From Ktedonobacterales bacterium (GTDB lineage: Bacteria > Chloroflexota > Ktedonobacteria > Ktedonobacterales > JADMIN01): a stretch of 27,957 nucleotides of DNA. Below are positions 16,668 through 24,511 of the stretch, piece by piece. The translations under genes and the position numbers were made by a program. The first letter of the stretch is position 1, and every line of letters starts with the position of its first letter. Below the pieces are notes generated by a model. That model was not told where the DNA came from. It saw only the letters and a program-made list of their open reading frames with translations, and did no database searches. The stretch spans positions 1 through 27,957 of the forward strand of contig JAICVT010000004.1 in the NCBI GenBank assembly GCA_025935235.1, in the 5' to 3' direction.

Positions 16668-17636
16668 GTGGCCAAAGGATTATGTCTTGTCACGGGCGGC
16701 GCGGGGTTCATTGGCTCGCATCTGGTGGATGGCTTGTTGGCGGCGGGGTATCCGGTGCGGGTGCTCGACGACCTCTCGACCGGCGACGAGGCCAACCTGG
16801 CTCGCCATCATGGCGCGCTGCGCCTGCTGCGCGGCGACCTGCGCGACCGCGACGCCGTGCGCGCGGCGATGGCCGGGGTCGAGGTCGTCTTCCATCTGGC
16901 CGCCATCTCCTCGGTCCAGCGCTCGATCATTGATCCGGTCGAGAGCATAGACGTGAATGTGCGCGGCGCGATGCAGGTCTTGCAGATGGCGCAGGAGAGC
17001 GGCGTGCGGCGGGTCATCCTGGCCTCCTCGGCCGCCGTCTATGGCGACTCCGATGCGCTGCCGCTCAACGAGCGTGAGGCGCCGCGCCCGCTCTCGCCCT
17101 ATGCCGTTCACAAGCTGGCCTGCGAGCATCTGTGCAAGGTCTTCACGCAGATGTATGGGCTGGAGACGGTCGCGCTGCGCTATTTCAACGTCTACGGCGC
17201 GCGCCAGCGCCCCGACGCCGAATACGCCGCCGCCATCCCGCGCTTTGTCGAGCGGCTGCGGCGCAACGACACGCCGGTCATCTTTGGCGATGGCGAGCAG
17301 ACGCGCGACTTCATCCACATCTCGGACGTGGTACGCGCCAACCTGCTGGCGGCGGAATCGCCGACGGCCTGTGGCTGCGCCATCAACATCGCCAGCGGTC
17401 ACGCCGCCTCGGTCAACGAAGTGGTGCGGATTCTGACAGAGCTGACGGGCGCCACCGTCACGCCACGCTATGACGCGCCGCAGCCGGGCGACATCCGCGA
17501 GAGCGTGGCCGACATCGCGCTTGCCCGCGAGCTGCTGGGCTTCGAGCCGCGCGTCTCGCTGCGTGAGGGGCTGGCGCTGCTGCTGGAGAGTCAGCGCTCG
17601 GCGCTCACCAGCGGGCGACGTGTGACCGACCACTAG
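16668..17636 (+). CDS. NAD-dependent nucleotide-sugar epimerase (GalE/WbpP-like)
   Basis: The 322-residue extended short-chain dehydrogenase probably interconverts UDP-sugars at C4. The glycine motif is GGAGFIGSH (10-18), followed by DDLSTGDEANL (34-44), HLAAISSVQRSI (76-87), the catalytic serine pair in ASSAAVYG (119-126) and Y145-AVH-K149. FNVYGARQRPDAEYAAAIP and DGEQTRDFIHISDVV are typical of the UDP-glucose / UDP-GlcNAc 4-epimerase group. Which of these is the substrate cannot be decided by eye. The STDE motif of dehydratases is absent, which separates it from RmlB. An in-frame GTG at 16656 could be the start. The GTG at 16668 is preferred because GGAGA lies 5 nt before it and the protein then begins MAKGLCLVTGG. 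Confidence 0.88.
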   Translation: MAKGLCLVTGGAGFIGSHLVDGLLAAGYPVRVLDDLSTGDEANLARHHGALRLLRGDLRDRDAVRAAMAGVEVVFHLAAISSVQRSIIDPVESIDVNVRGAMQVLQMAQESGVRRVILASSAAVYGDSDALPLNEREAPRPLSPYAVHKLACEHLCKVFTQMYGLETVALRYFNVYGARQRPDAEYAAAIPRFVERLRRNDTPVIFGDGEQTRDFIHISDVVRANLLAAESPTACGCAINIASGHAASVNEVVRILTELTGATVTPRYDAPQPGDIRESVADIALARELLGFEPRVSLREGLALLLESQRSALTSGRRVTDH

Positions 17637-17672
17637 CTGACGAACAGGACGGACAGGGGCGAGCAGCGCGAC

Positions 17673-18965
17673 ATGGCAAGGGATTTCTCTCAGACGACCG
17701 GACCCGCAGGGGCCGCGCTGCGCGTCTATAAGAGCGCCGTACCCTATCGCTATCGCATCATGGTCTGGTCGTGGCGGCAGCGCCATGCCCGCCAGCGGAT
17801 CGAGAACCGCATGGCGGCTGACACGGCGCTGATGGCGCGCTATCGCGAGGGACTGCGCGCCACGCTGGCGAGCCATCCCGATCGCAAAGGCGTCATCCTC
17901 TTCGCGCCCTCGGCTAACTGGAGTACGCCACTCTTCCAGCGCCCGCACCAGCTCGCCATCGCGCTGGCGGAGATGGGCTATCTGGCGCTCTACTGCGTCT
18001 ACATAGACTCGCCCGATAAGGTCGAGACCTTCAGCGAGATTCGCCCGAATCTGGTCCTCTGTCGCGTGCCGCCACAGGTGTTTCGCGGAGTGGACGAGAT
18101 CGTGACCGTCTCCTTCACGCACAACTATCCCTGGTCGCGTCGCGCTGGGGCGCAGCGCATCATCTATGAGCTGATAGACAAGTTCGAGATCTGGTCAGAC
18201 TTCCCCGGTCCGCTGATGCGCTCCTACCATCGCCAGCTGCTGGAGCGCGCCACGGTGGTCGCTGGCACGGCGAACGACCTGATGGCGCAGTTGAAGCCAC
18301 GCCGCCCCGACGCAATCCTCTGCCCTAACGCGGTGGACTACGCTCATTTCGCGCCTGACCCCGCACAGAGCGACGACATCCCCAGCGATCTGCGCGACAT
18401 CGTAGCGCGCGGCAAGCCGATCATCGGCTACTACGGCGCGCTGGCCGAGTGGTTCGACTATGGTGTATGGGCGCGCACGGCGCGGGCGCTGCCGGAGTAC
18501 GAGTTCGTGCTGGTTGGCCCGGAATACAACGTGAAGCTGGCTGATACCCCCATCGCGGGCGTGGAAAACATCCACTGGCTCGGCGCGCGACCCTACGCCG
18601 CGCTGCCCGCCTATCTGCGCCAGTTCGCGGTGGCGACCATCCCGTTCGTCGTCAACGACGCCATCAACGCCGTCTCACCGCTCAAGCTGTTCGAATACAT
18701 GGCGGGCGGCAAGCCGATCGTGACAAGCGATCTGGTGGAGTGCCGCAAGTACCCCGTCACGCTGATCGCGCGCGCACCCGACGAGTGGGTCGCGCGGCTG
18801 CGCGAGGCGGTGGCGCTGGCCCACGACCACGCCTATCTGGAGCGGCTGGACGCCACGGCGCGCGAGAACACCTGGCAGGCGCGCGCGCGGCAACTGATGG
18901 CGACGCTGCATGCGCGCGAGCGGCGCGACGCCGCCCAGGCGACCGCCGCGGCGAGCGCGGGCTAG
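17673..18965 (+). CDS. GT-B glycosyltransferase, TuaH-like
   Basis: The 430-residue product has the two-domain layout of GT-B transferases. The N-terminal domain carries the TuaH-type text LFQRPHQLAIALAEMGY (87-103) after a 70-residue basic lead-in that could lie along the membrane. The C-terminal domain has IIGYYGALAEWFDY, VENIHWLGARPYAALPAYL and the donor-binding segment NAVSPLKLFEYMAGGKPIVTSD, including the Glu of the EX7E-like region. TuaH is named from teichuronic acid synthesis in Bacillus; the donor and acceptor here are unknown. It follows the epimerase by 36 bp and is the last gene before a 346-bp gap. The tail (TAAASAG) is low-complexity. Confidence 0.88.
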   Translation: MARDFSQTTGPAGAALRVYKSAVPYRYRIMVWSWRQRHARQRIENRMAADTALMARYREGLRATLASHPDRKGVILFAPSANWSTPLFQRPHQLAIALAEMGYLALYCVYIDSPDKVETFSEIRPNLVLCRVPPQVFRGVDEIVTVSFTHNYPWSRRAGAQRIIYELIDKFEIWSDFPGPLMRSYHRQLLERATVVAGTANDLMAQLKPRRPDAILCPNAVDYAHFAPDPAQSDDIPSDLRDIVARGKPIIGYYGALAEWFDYGVWARTARALPEYEFVLVGPEYNVKLADTPIAGVENIHWLGARPYAALPAYLRQFAVATIPFVVNDAINAVSPLKLFEYMAGGKPIVTSDLVECRKYPVTLIARAPDEWVARLREAVALAHDHAYLERLDATARENTWQARARQLMATLHARERRDAAQATAAASAG

Positions 18966-19022
18966 CGCGACCGATGATCGCGGCAGTATCGAATAGAATA
19001 GGTGGAGTGGCGTTGGGCGCGA

Positions 19023-19060
19023 CCTCTCCCCCTGCCCCCTCCCCTTCAGGGAGGGGAACC
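19023..19060. repeat. CT-rich palindromic repeat, copy B
   Basis: CCTCTCCCCCTGCC leads into a perfect 8-bp stem, CCCCTCCC (19036-19043) with GGGAGGGG (19049-19056). It reads as the reverse complement of copy C with only a few differences. Confidence 0.7.
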
Positions 19061-19218
19061 TGATTCGAGGGGGCGGCAAAGGGCCGCGAGTGGTTTCGCC
19101 AGACGGCCCTGCTGTTGGGACAGCGGCGAGCCGCAATCACGGGTTTGGCTACGTTGTTGGCGATTGATGGCGGCTGATTGACCATATCGGTCGCTCAGCG
19201 GCGTACACCCTGCCGCGA

Positions 19219-19260
19219 GTTCCCCTCCCTGGAGGGGAGAGGGCAGGGGAGAGGTTTTCG
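19219..19260. repeat. CT-rich palindromic repeat, copy C
   Basis: TCCCCTCC (19221-19228) pairs with GGAGGGGA (19231-19238), and the unit runs on to GGGGAGAGGTTTTCG. The last ten bases match the end of the copy at 27068-27110. Confidence 0.7.
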
Positions 19261-19311
19261 CGCCTGTTCGGCAGTCACGAAAGACGTTAGCGCAGCATAG
19301 CGGGAGAGACG

Positions 19312-20430
19312 ATGCGGACGATTCTGAGCGTGATCGGCACGCGCCCTGAGGCGATCAAAATGGCTCCGGTCGTCCAGCAGCTCCAGCGCCATCCCAGCGA
19401 CTTCACCTCGCTGGTCTGCTCTACCGGCCAGCACCGCCAGATGCTCGATCAGGCATTCGAGCTCTTCGCCATCACCCCCGACCTCGATCTTCACCTGATG
19501 ACCCACGACCAGAGCCTCGCCCAGCTCACCGCCCGCCTCTTCACCGCGCTGGATGCGACGCTGGCGCGCGTCCAGCCCGACTGCGTGCTGGCGCAGGGCG
19601 ACACTACCACCGTGCTGGTCGCCTCGCTGACCGCCTTCTATCGCCACATCCCCTTTGGGCATGTCGAGGCCGGGCTACGCACCGGCGACAAGCGCCGCCC
19701 CTTCCCCGAAGAGATCAACCGGCGGCTGGCGGATGTGGTCAGCGACCTCTACTTCGCGCCGACGGAGCGCGCCCGCCAGGCGCTCCTGCGCGAGGGGGTC
19801 GCGCCCGAGGCCATCGCGGTCACCGGCAACACCGTCATTGACGCGCTCCTGCAGGTCGCCGATCGCCCGTATGTCTGGCGTGACAGCCCGCTCGCTGCGC
19901 TGCCCGAGGACGGCCAGTATGTGCTGATTACCGCCCATCGGCGCGAGAGCTTCGGCGAGGCCTTCCGCCAGCTCTGCCTGGCGATCCGCGAACTGGCCGA
20001 TGCGTTCGCGCCGCAGGGGCTGCGCTTCGTCTATCCCGTCCACCTCAACCCCCATGTCCGCGCCCCGGTCGGCGAGATTCTGGGGCCAGCGCGCAATGTG
20101 ACGCTGCTGGAGCCGCTGGATTATGCCTCGCTAGCGCAGGTGATGAAGCGCAGTCGGCTGATCCTGACCGATTCGGGCGGCATCCAGGAGGAGGCGCCGA
20201 GCCTGGGCGTGCCCGCGCTGGTGATGCGCGAGACCACCGAGCGGCCCGAGGGCATCGAGGCGGGGGTGGTCAAGCTGGTCGGCGCCAATCGCGCGCGCAT
20301 CGTGAGCGAGGCGCGGCGGCTCTTGACCGATCCAGCGGCGCACGCGGCGATGGCCACCCCGGCCAACCCCTACGGCGATGGCCACGCCGCCGAGCGCATC
20401 GTCGCCTTCCTCCAGGAGCGCCTCGCATGA
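19312..20430 (+). CDS. wecB: UDP-N-acetylglucosamine 2-epimerase (non-hydrolysing)
   Basis: The enzyme interconverts UDP-GlcNAc and UDP-ManNAc in the cytosol, supplying ManNAc or, after oxidation, ManNAcA for surface glycans. The 372-residue product begins with GTRPEAIKMAP (9-19). It has QGDTTT (95-100), HVEAGLRT (117-124), FPEEINRR (131-138), ITAHRRESFG (205-214), DSGGIQEEAPSLG and RETTERPEG. Residues matching the catalytic D95, E117, E131 and H213 of E. coli WecB are D97, E119, E133 and H208. The usual Asn after HRRE is Ser here, a conservative oddity. No UDP-ManNAc dehydrogenase (wecC) is nearby, so ManNAc itself may be used. A GGGAGAGACG stretch precedes the ATG. Its stop overlaps the next start as ATGA. 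Confidence 0.95.
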   Translation: MRTILSVIGTRPEAIKMAPVVQQLQRHPSDFTSLVCSTGQHRQMLDQAFELFAITPDLDLHLMTHDQSLAQLTARLFTALDATLARVQPDCVLAQGDTTTVLVASLTAFYRHIPFGHVEAGLRTGDKRRPFPEEINRRLADVVSDLYFAPTERARQALLREGVAPEAIAVTGNTVIDALLQVADRPYVWRDSPLAALPEDGQYVLITAHRRESFGEAFRQLCLAIRELADAFAPQGLRFVYPVHLNPHVRAPVGEILGPARNVTLLEPLDYASLAQVMKRSRLILTDSGGIQEEAPSLGVPALVMRETTERPEGIEAGVVKLVGANRARIVSEARRLLTDPAAHAAMATPANPYGDGHAAERIVAFLQERLA

Positions 20431-21317
20431 GCCAGCCCGCTCCCGCGCCCATAGCCTCGCCCCTGGTCTCCATCGTGCTGCCAGTCTACAACGGCGCACG
20501 CTACCTGCCGGAGTCACTGGCCAGCGTCGTCGCGCAAACCTATCCGCAGTGGGAGCTGATCTGCGTAGATGACACCTCGACCGACGCCACGCCCGGCATC
20601 CTGGCGCGGTGGGCGGCGCGCGAGCCACGCATCCGTGTCATCCGCCACGCCACGAACAAGCGGCTGCCCGGCGCGCTCAATACGGGTTTCGCCGCCGCGC
20701 GTGGCGAGCTGTTGACGTGGACCTCCGACGACAACCACTATCGCCCGCGCGCGCTGGAGCGGCTGGTGGCGCGGTTTCAGGAGGAGCCAGCGCTAGATTT
20801 CATCTACAGCGACTACGCGCTGATGGATGCGGATGGGCGAATCACTGGCCAGGTGACGCCGCCCGCGCCCGAGGGGCTGATCTTCGCCAAGGAGGGGTTG
20901 CCCAGCTTCCTCTATCGGCGCGGCGTCTACGAGCATGTCGGCGACTATGCCACCGATCTCTTCCTGGCCGAGGACTACGACTACTGGCTGCGCACGCTGG
21001 GCAGCGGCTGTCACATGCGTCCGCTCCACGAGTCGCTTTATGAATATCGTCGCCACGCGCAATCGCTGACCGACACCCGCCGTGATGGCGCGTTCGCCGC
21101 AGCGGAACAAGCGCTGCTGCGCAACATGCCCGCGCTGACCCGGCGCTATCCGCACCTGCGCGGGCCGATCTACCTGCAGCTTGCGTCGTTCCGCTCATGG
21201 CGTGGCCAACGCGGCAAGGCGGCCTACTACGCGCTGCTGGGCGCCCGCTACGATCCCGGCGCGCTGGCGACCAAGACCCGCGCCTACGTCGCGCGGCGCC
21301 TGGGGGCTGGAGGCTAG
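20427..21317 (+). CDS. Family 2 glycosyltransferase
   Basis: The 296-residue protein has a GT-A fold of family GT2. It begins with LVSIVLPVYNGARYLPESLASVVAQTYPQWELICVDDTSTDATP (about 13-56), then NTGFAAARGELLTWTSDDNHYRP, where the SDD triad supplies the metal and nucleotide ligands. EDYDYWLRTL near 189-198 holds the likely catalytic acidic residue. GT2 enzymes of this kind transfer a sugar from a UDP or dTDP donor. The start overlaps the wecB stop by four bases (ATGA), so the two are translated together; a link to UDP-ManNAc use is inferred. It is the last gene of the sugar cluster and is followed by two hairpin repeats before a convergent gene. Confidence 0.9.
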   Translation: MSQPAPAPIASPLVSIVLPVYNGARYLPESLASVVAQTYPQWELICVDDTSTDATPGILARWAAREPRIRVIRHATNKRLPGALNTGFAAARGELLTWTSDDNHYRPRALERLVARFQEEPALDFIYSDYALMDADGRITGQVTPPAPEGLIFAKEGLPSFLYRRGVYEHVGDYATDLFLAEDYDYWLRTLGSGCHMRPLHESLYEYRRHAQSLTDTRRDGAFAAAEQALLRNMPALTRRYPHLRGPIYLQLASFRSWRGQRGKAAYYALLGARYDPGALATKTRAYVARRLGAGG

Positions 21318-21334
21318 CGGGTGATGGGGCGCGG

Positions 21335-21377
21335 CCCCCACCCCCAACCCCTCCCCCGCTGTGCGGGAGAGGGGAGC
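21335..21377. repeat. CT-rich palindromic repeat, copy D
   Basis: CCTCCCCCGC and GCGGGAGAGG can pair around a 3-nt loop with one mismatch, inside the wider unit that starts CCCCCACCCCC. It lies 17 bp after the GT2 stop and is probably part of a bidirectional terminator region. Confidence 0.65.
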
Positions 21378-21405
21378 CAGAACTCCGCTGCATCTGCTGT
21401 AGCGC

Positions 21406-21445
21406 TCTTCTCCCTCGCCCTCTGGGAGAGGGTCGGGGTGAGGGT
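21406..21445. repeat. CT-rich palindromic repeat, copy E
   Basis: CTTCTCCCTCGCCCTC is followed by GAGAGGGTCGGGGTGAGGG, giving an imperfect stem centred near 21424. It stands 8 bp beyond the stop of the minus-strand sigma-54 regulator and 30 bp from copy D. Confidence 0.65.
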
Positions 21446-21453
21446 TCACGCTG

Positions 21454-22842
21454 TCAGGCAGGCTCCTTGACGGCGGCGGGCATCTCGACCAGGCGCCCCA
21501 GCTCGGTGGTCGTGATGGCGAGCGCCCGCGCGGCCTTGTCGGGGTTGTTGCCATTCAGGCCCATCGCCACAGTGGCCGCCTCGCGCTGCAGTTCGCTGGT
21601 CAGGTCGGCCAGCGTAGCCCCCGCACGGACCCGCTGCTCCACGTCAATCAGCGGGCGGCTGAACGCGCCGCTGAAGCTGATGTGCTCTTCGGTGATGACC
21701 TGCCCCTGCGAGAGGACGACCGCGCGCTGCGTCACGTTCTCCAGCTCGCGCACATTGCCCGGCCAGTCGTAGGCGCGCATCTTCTCCACCGCCTCCTGGC
21801 TGATGCGCGCGGGCGACGAGCGCGGCGAATAGCGGTGCTTCTCCAGAAAGTGACTCACCAGCAGCGGGATATCCTCGCGCTTCTCGCGCAGCGGCGGCAT
21901 GTGAATCTCGATCACATCCAGCCGATAGAAGAGGTCCTCGCGGAAGCGGCGATCGCGCACCTCAGTCTTCAGGTCGCGGTTGGTCGCCGCCAGCACGCGC
22001 ACATCCACTTTCACTGGCTCGGTGCCGCCGACGCGCTCGAACTGGTGGTCTTGCAGCACGCGCAATAGCTTGGCTTGCAGCGACAGGCTCATCTCGCCAA
22101 TCTCGTCCAGCAGGATGGTGCCGCGATGCGCGACCTCGAACAGCCCCTTGTGCTGGGCCAGCGCGCCGGTGAACGCGCCTTTCTCATGGCCAAACAGCAT
22201 ACTCTCCAGCAGCGACTCGGGCAGCGCGGCGCAGTTGATCTTGATCATCGGACCGTTGCGGCGGTCCGATGAGGCATGAATCGCCTCAGAGATCAACTCC
22301 TTGCCAGTGCCGGTCTCGCCGGTGATGAGCACGGTCGTATCAGTGCGCGCGACCAGGCCCACCAGCTTGAAGATCTCGATCATCTGCGGGCTGACGCCGA
22401 TGATGCGCTCTCTGGGGTCAACATTCACGCTGAGGAACTGCGCCTCTTCGCCGCCCTGCTTGAGCCGCTCATACGCCACCGCGCGCGCCACCGACTGCGC
22501 CACCGACTCTGGGCTGTCGAATGGCTTGACGAGATAGTCCACCGCGCCATTCTGGATCGCCGCAGCCGCCGTGGCGCCCGGCGCCACCGCCGTCATCATA
22601 ATGATGGGCGCCTCGATGCCGCGATCGCGCAGTTGCTTGAGCACATCTACGCCATCTTGTTCCATTTTGACATCGAGCAGGATGACATCGTGCGGCATGG
22701 GTGAGCCTGGCTGTGCCTTGGCCAGCGTCTCCGCGCTCGTAGCGGCCTCCTCTACGAGGTAGTCTTCCCCTTCAAGCACCTCGCGCAGAAACTCGCGCAC
22801 CGCATCGTCGTCGTCGCAGATCAGCGCTCGCGGTTGCGCCAT
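21454..22842 (-). CDS. NtrC-family sigma-54-dependent response regulator
   Basis: The 462-residue protein has REC, AAA+ and Fis-type helix-turn-helix domains in that order. REC (about 5-120) keeps the acidic CDDDD pocket, the phosphoacceptor D57 in LLDVKM and K106 in KPFD. The AAA+ domain has IIGVSPQM (147-154), Walker A GETGTGKE (175-182), the sigma-54 contact loop GAFTGA (222-227) and Walker B ILLDEIGE (243-250). ATNRDL, the FREDLFYRL arginine-finger region and WPGNVRELENV follow. The C-terminal helices (about 415-458, GNNPDKAARALAITTTELGRLV) form the DNA-binding part. GAFTGA means it should remodel RNA polymerase holding RpoN, so the genome ought to encode one. The ATG at 22842 has GGAG about 8 nt before it; 43 codons of open frame upstream lack family content. 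Its kinase partner is the next gene upstream on the same strand. Confidence 0.96.
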   Translation of the reverse strand: MAQPRALICDDDDAVREFLREVLEGEDYLVEEAATSAETLAKAQPGSPMPHDVILLDVKMEQDGVDVLKQLRDRGIEAPIIMMTAVAPGATAAAAIQNGAVDYLVKPFDSPESVAQSVARAVAYERLKQGGEEAQFLSVNVDPRERIIGVSPQMIEIFKLVGLVARTDTTVLITGETGTGKELISEAIHASSDRRNGPMIKINCAALPESLLESMLFGHEKGAFTGALAQHKGLFEVAHRGTILLDEIGEMSLSLQAKLLRVLQDHQFERVGGTEPVKVDVRVLAATNRDLKTEVRDRRFREDLFYRLDVIEIHMPPLREKREDIPLLVSHFLEKHRYSPRSSPARISQEAVEKMRAYDWPGNVRELENVTQRAVVLSQGQVITEEHISFSGAFSRPLIDVEQRVRAGATLADLTSELQREAATVAMGLNGNNPDKAARALAITTTELGRLVEMPAAVKEPA

Positions 22843-22904
22843 GTCGTCCGCTCCCTTCGTCAAATGACCGCGCGCACGTCCCATGAAGTTTCCGTCCTTC
22901 CAAG

Positions 22905-22920
22905 CGCCAGCGCGCTGGCG
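22905..22920 (-). promoter_or_regulatory. Perfect 16-bp palindrome in the activator leader
   Basis: CGCCAGCGCGCTGGCG is fully self-complementary and lies 63 bp upstream of the activator start. It could be a dimer-binding operator or an RNA stem. Confidence 0.45.
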
Positions 22921-22955
22921 TGATGATCGCTCCCGTTCGCCGCCACTCGTCAGAG

Positions 22956-22973
22956 GGATGCGACGGCGCATCC
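22956..22973 (-). promoter_or_regulatory. Stem-loop in the activator leader
   Basis: GGATGCG and CGCATCC pair perfectly around a 4-nt loop. It lies between the predicted sigma-54 start (near 23042) and the palindrome at 22905. There is no T-run, so an intrinsic terminator is unlikely. Confidence 0.45.
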
Positions 22974-23053
22974 GCTACGTCGCGGCAGCGCACGCCCTCG
23001 TGGAGCGCGGCTGCCAGAGGGTCGGCGCATCATCAGGCCAACCAGGTCATGTC

Positions 23054-23068
23054 GCAAGTTTATTGCCA
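23054..23068 (-). promoter_or_regulatory. Candidate sigma-54 (-24/-12) promoter
   Basis: The minus strand reads TGGCAATAAACTTGC. The TGGCA and TTGC blocks match the sigma-54 consensus, with the GG and GC pairs exactly 12 bases apart as required. The predicted start is near 23042, about 200 nt before the activator ATG. The encoded protein is itself a sigma-54 activator, which makes the site more believable and suggests autoregulation. Confidence 0.5.
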
Positions 23069-23114
23069 AGCGTGCTGCGTGCTCATCCATACGCGCAGAT
23101 TCAGCATCCACTCG

Positions 23115-23145
23115 ATTGTACCCCGTAGAGGCGCCCGGCGTACAA
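23115..23145 (-). promoter_or_regulatory. Weak sigma-70-like promoter candidate
   Basis: On the minus strand TTGTAC (23145-23140) and TACAAT (23120-23115) are 19 bp apart, slightly too long. The -35 hexamer is the same as in the promoter at 9234. It may give basal expression of the activator. Confidence 0.3.
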
Positions 23146-23170
23146 ACAACGCAGCGCCGAAGTCGGCGGC

Positions 23171-24511
23171 TCAGCGCGGCTCCGCTTCCGGCGGGCGCAG
23201 CGGCAGGGTGATGGTGAAGATGGCGCCACCCGCGCGGTCGTCGCCACGGTTGCGTACCGCCAGCGACCCGCCATGCGCCTCGATTACCCCGCGCGTGATA
23301 TACAGGCCCAGCCCGCTGCCCGAGACCTGGCTCGCCTGGCGGTCGAGCCGGATGAACGGCTCGAAGATGCGCTTCATCTCAGCTTCGGGGATGCCCGCGC
23401 CATAGTCGCCGACGCTGACACAGATGGCTGCCGCGTCGCGCCAGATGCGTGTCTCGATGGCTCCCTGCGGCGCCGAATACTTGACGGCGTTGTCGAGCAG
23501 ATTGCGCACGGCCTGGCCGACGCGGTCTCGATCCACCTCGGCCATCACCGATTCATCGAGCCGTTCGAGGGAGAAGACGCGATCGCGCTCAGCGGCGGTG
23601 TATTCGGCGATCAGCTCAGCCACCACCCGCGCCACGTCGCAGTCCTCGCGCCGCAGCGTGAACTGGCCCGCGCTCAGCCGGGTGGCCGTCTGCAGATCGC
23701 CGATCAGCCGATTGAGGCGCTGCGCATGCTCGACAATCGTATCCATGTAGCGCGCGCGCGCCTCGTCGGTGACAGTCGGGCGCTTGGCGAGCTGGGCGTA
23801 GTTGATGATGGGGTTGAGCGGCCCGCGCATCTCGTGCGCCACCATCTGGATGAAGCGCTCGTTCTGCGACTGCGCCTCGCGCAGCAGCGCATTGGTCGCC
23901 TCCAGCTCATCCACCTTCAGCCGCAGCGCAGCGGTCGCCAGATCAACCTGCTCTTGCAGGCGCGAGTTGGACGCCAGCAGGTCGCTATGCGCCTGCTCAA
24001 GCTCGCGCACGCGCGCCGCCAGCTCGCGCTCCAGCCGCAAGCGTTCCAGCGCCTGCGAGACGGCCAGCCGCAGTTCATCAACATCCAGCGGCTTGACGAG
24101 GTAGTTATACGCGCCCGCGCGCAGCGCCTGGAGCGCGGAATCAAGCGTGGCATAGCCCGTCATCGCGATGCGCATGACGCCAGGTGCGATGCGGCGCGCC
24201 GCCGTCAGCAGGTTCTCGCCATTGGCCTCCACACGCACATCGGTGACGACCAGATCGAAGGAGCCATCGGTTAGCAACGCCAGCGCCGTCACGCCATCCG
24301 ACGCGGTGACGATGACGCGCCCTTCCTGGCGCAGCGTCACCGCCACGGCTTTCAGCGTCGCCACATCCACATCGGCCAGCAGCACGCGCGCCGTTGGCTT
24401 CTCCAGTGGCGCGCCGGACACGTCGCTCGCCGAGATGCTGGTTGAAGCGCTGGCCGCATCACTGGTGGCGACGGCATGGCGCGTCGTGTCGTCCGAGACG
24501 CTCTCTGCCAT
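23171..24511 (-). CDS. Cytosolic hybrid histidine kinase with N-terminal receiver domain
   Basis: The 446-residue protein starts with a ~40-residue polar leader. A receiver domain follows (about 42-155) with phosphoacceptor D91 in LVVTDVRV and K140 in LVKPLD. A long coiled coil (about 155-215) leads to HisKA with H226 in VAHEMRGPLNP, then HATPase_c with NLLDNAVKYS (337-346), GDYGAGIP (368-375) and GSGLGLYI (398-405). It has no membrane segment and no separate sensor domain, so the input is probably phosphate arriving at its receiver, or a partner protein. It is the likely kinase for the NtrC-type regulator encoded 328 bp downstream. The ATG at 24511 has GAGG 5 nt upstream. A GTG at 24541 with AGGAG 5 nt upstream is a real alternative (10 residues longer), but it lies inside a possible RNA stem. 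Confidence 0.93.
   Translation of the reverse strand: MAESVSDDTTRHAVATSDAASASTSISASDVSGAPLEKPTARVLLADVDVATLKAVAVTLRQEGRVIVTASDGVTALALLTDGSFDLVVTDVRVEANGENLLTAARRIAPGVMRIAMTGYATLDSALQALRAGAYNYLVKPLDVDELRLAVSQALERLRLERELAARVRELEQAHSDLLASNSRLQEQVDLATAALRLKVDELEATNALLREAQSQNERFIQMVAHEMRGPLNPIINYAQLAKRPTVTDEARARYMDTIVEHAQRLNRLIGDLQTATRLSAGQFTLRREDCDVARVVAELIAEYTAAERDRVFSLERLDESVMAEVDRDRVGQAVRNLLDNAVKYSAPQGAIETRIWRDAAAICVSVGDYGAGIPEAEMKRIFEPFIRLDRQASQVSGSGLGLYITRGVIEAHGGSLAVRNRGDDRAGGAIFTITLPLRPPEAEPR

Larger units (their letters stand above)
18966..19311. other. Intergenic region with two inverted hairpin repeats, 346 bp
   Basis: No gene is supported. Copies B and C of the CT-rich repeat lie in opposite orientation at 19023-19060 and 19219-19260, with about 158 bp between them. 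I could not find a well-spaced promoter for wecB: TTGACC at 19178-19183 has no -10 at 16-18 bp. Either wecB has a weak or unusual promoter, or it is read through from upstream. Confidence 0.5.
22843..23170. other. Leader and promoter region of the sigma-54 activator gene, 328 bp
   Basis: No gene is supported in this gap between two minus-strand genes. It holds a near-consensus -24/-12 site (23054-23068), a sigma-70-like candidate (23115-23145) and two strong inverted repeats nearer the activator start (22905-22920, 22956-22973). The activator can therefore be transcribed apart from the kinase gene. Confidence 0.55.

Noticed and set aside
16680..18122. Minus-strand open frame of 480 codons across the epimerase and glycosyltransferase genes
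   Set aside because: It covers two well-recognised plus-strand genes and shows no domain of its own.
23273..24274. Plus-strand open frame of 333 codons inside the kinase gene
   Set aside because: It is antisense to HisKA and HATPase motifs that are clearly coded on the minus strand.
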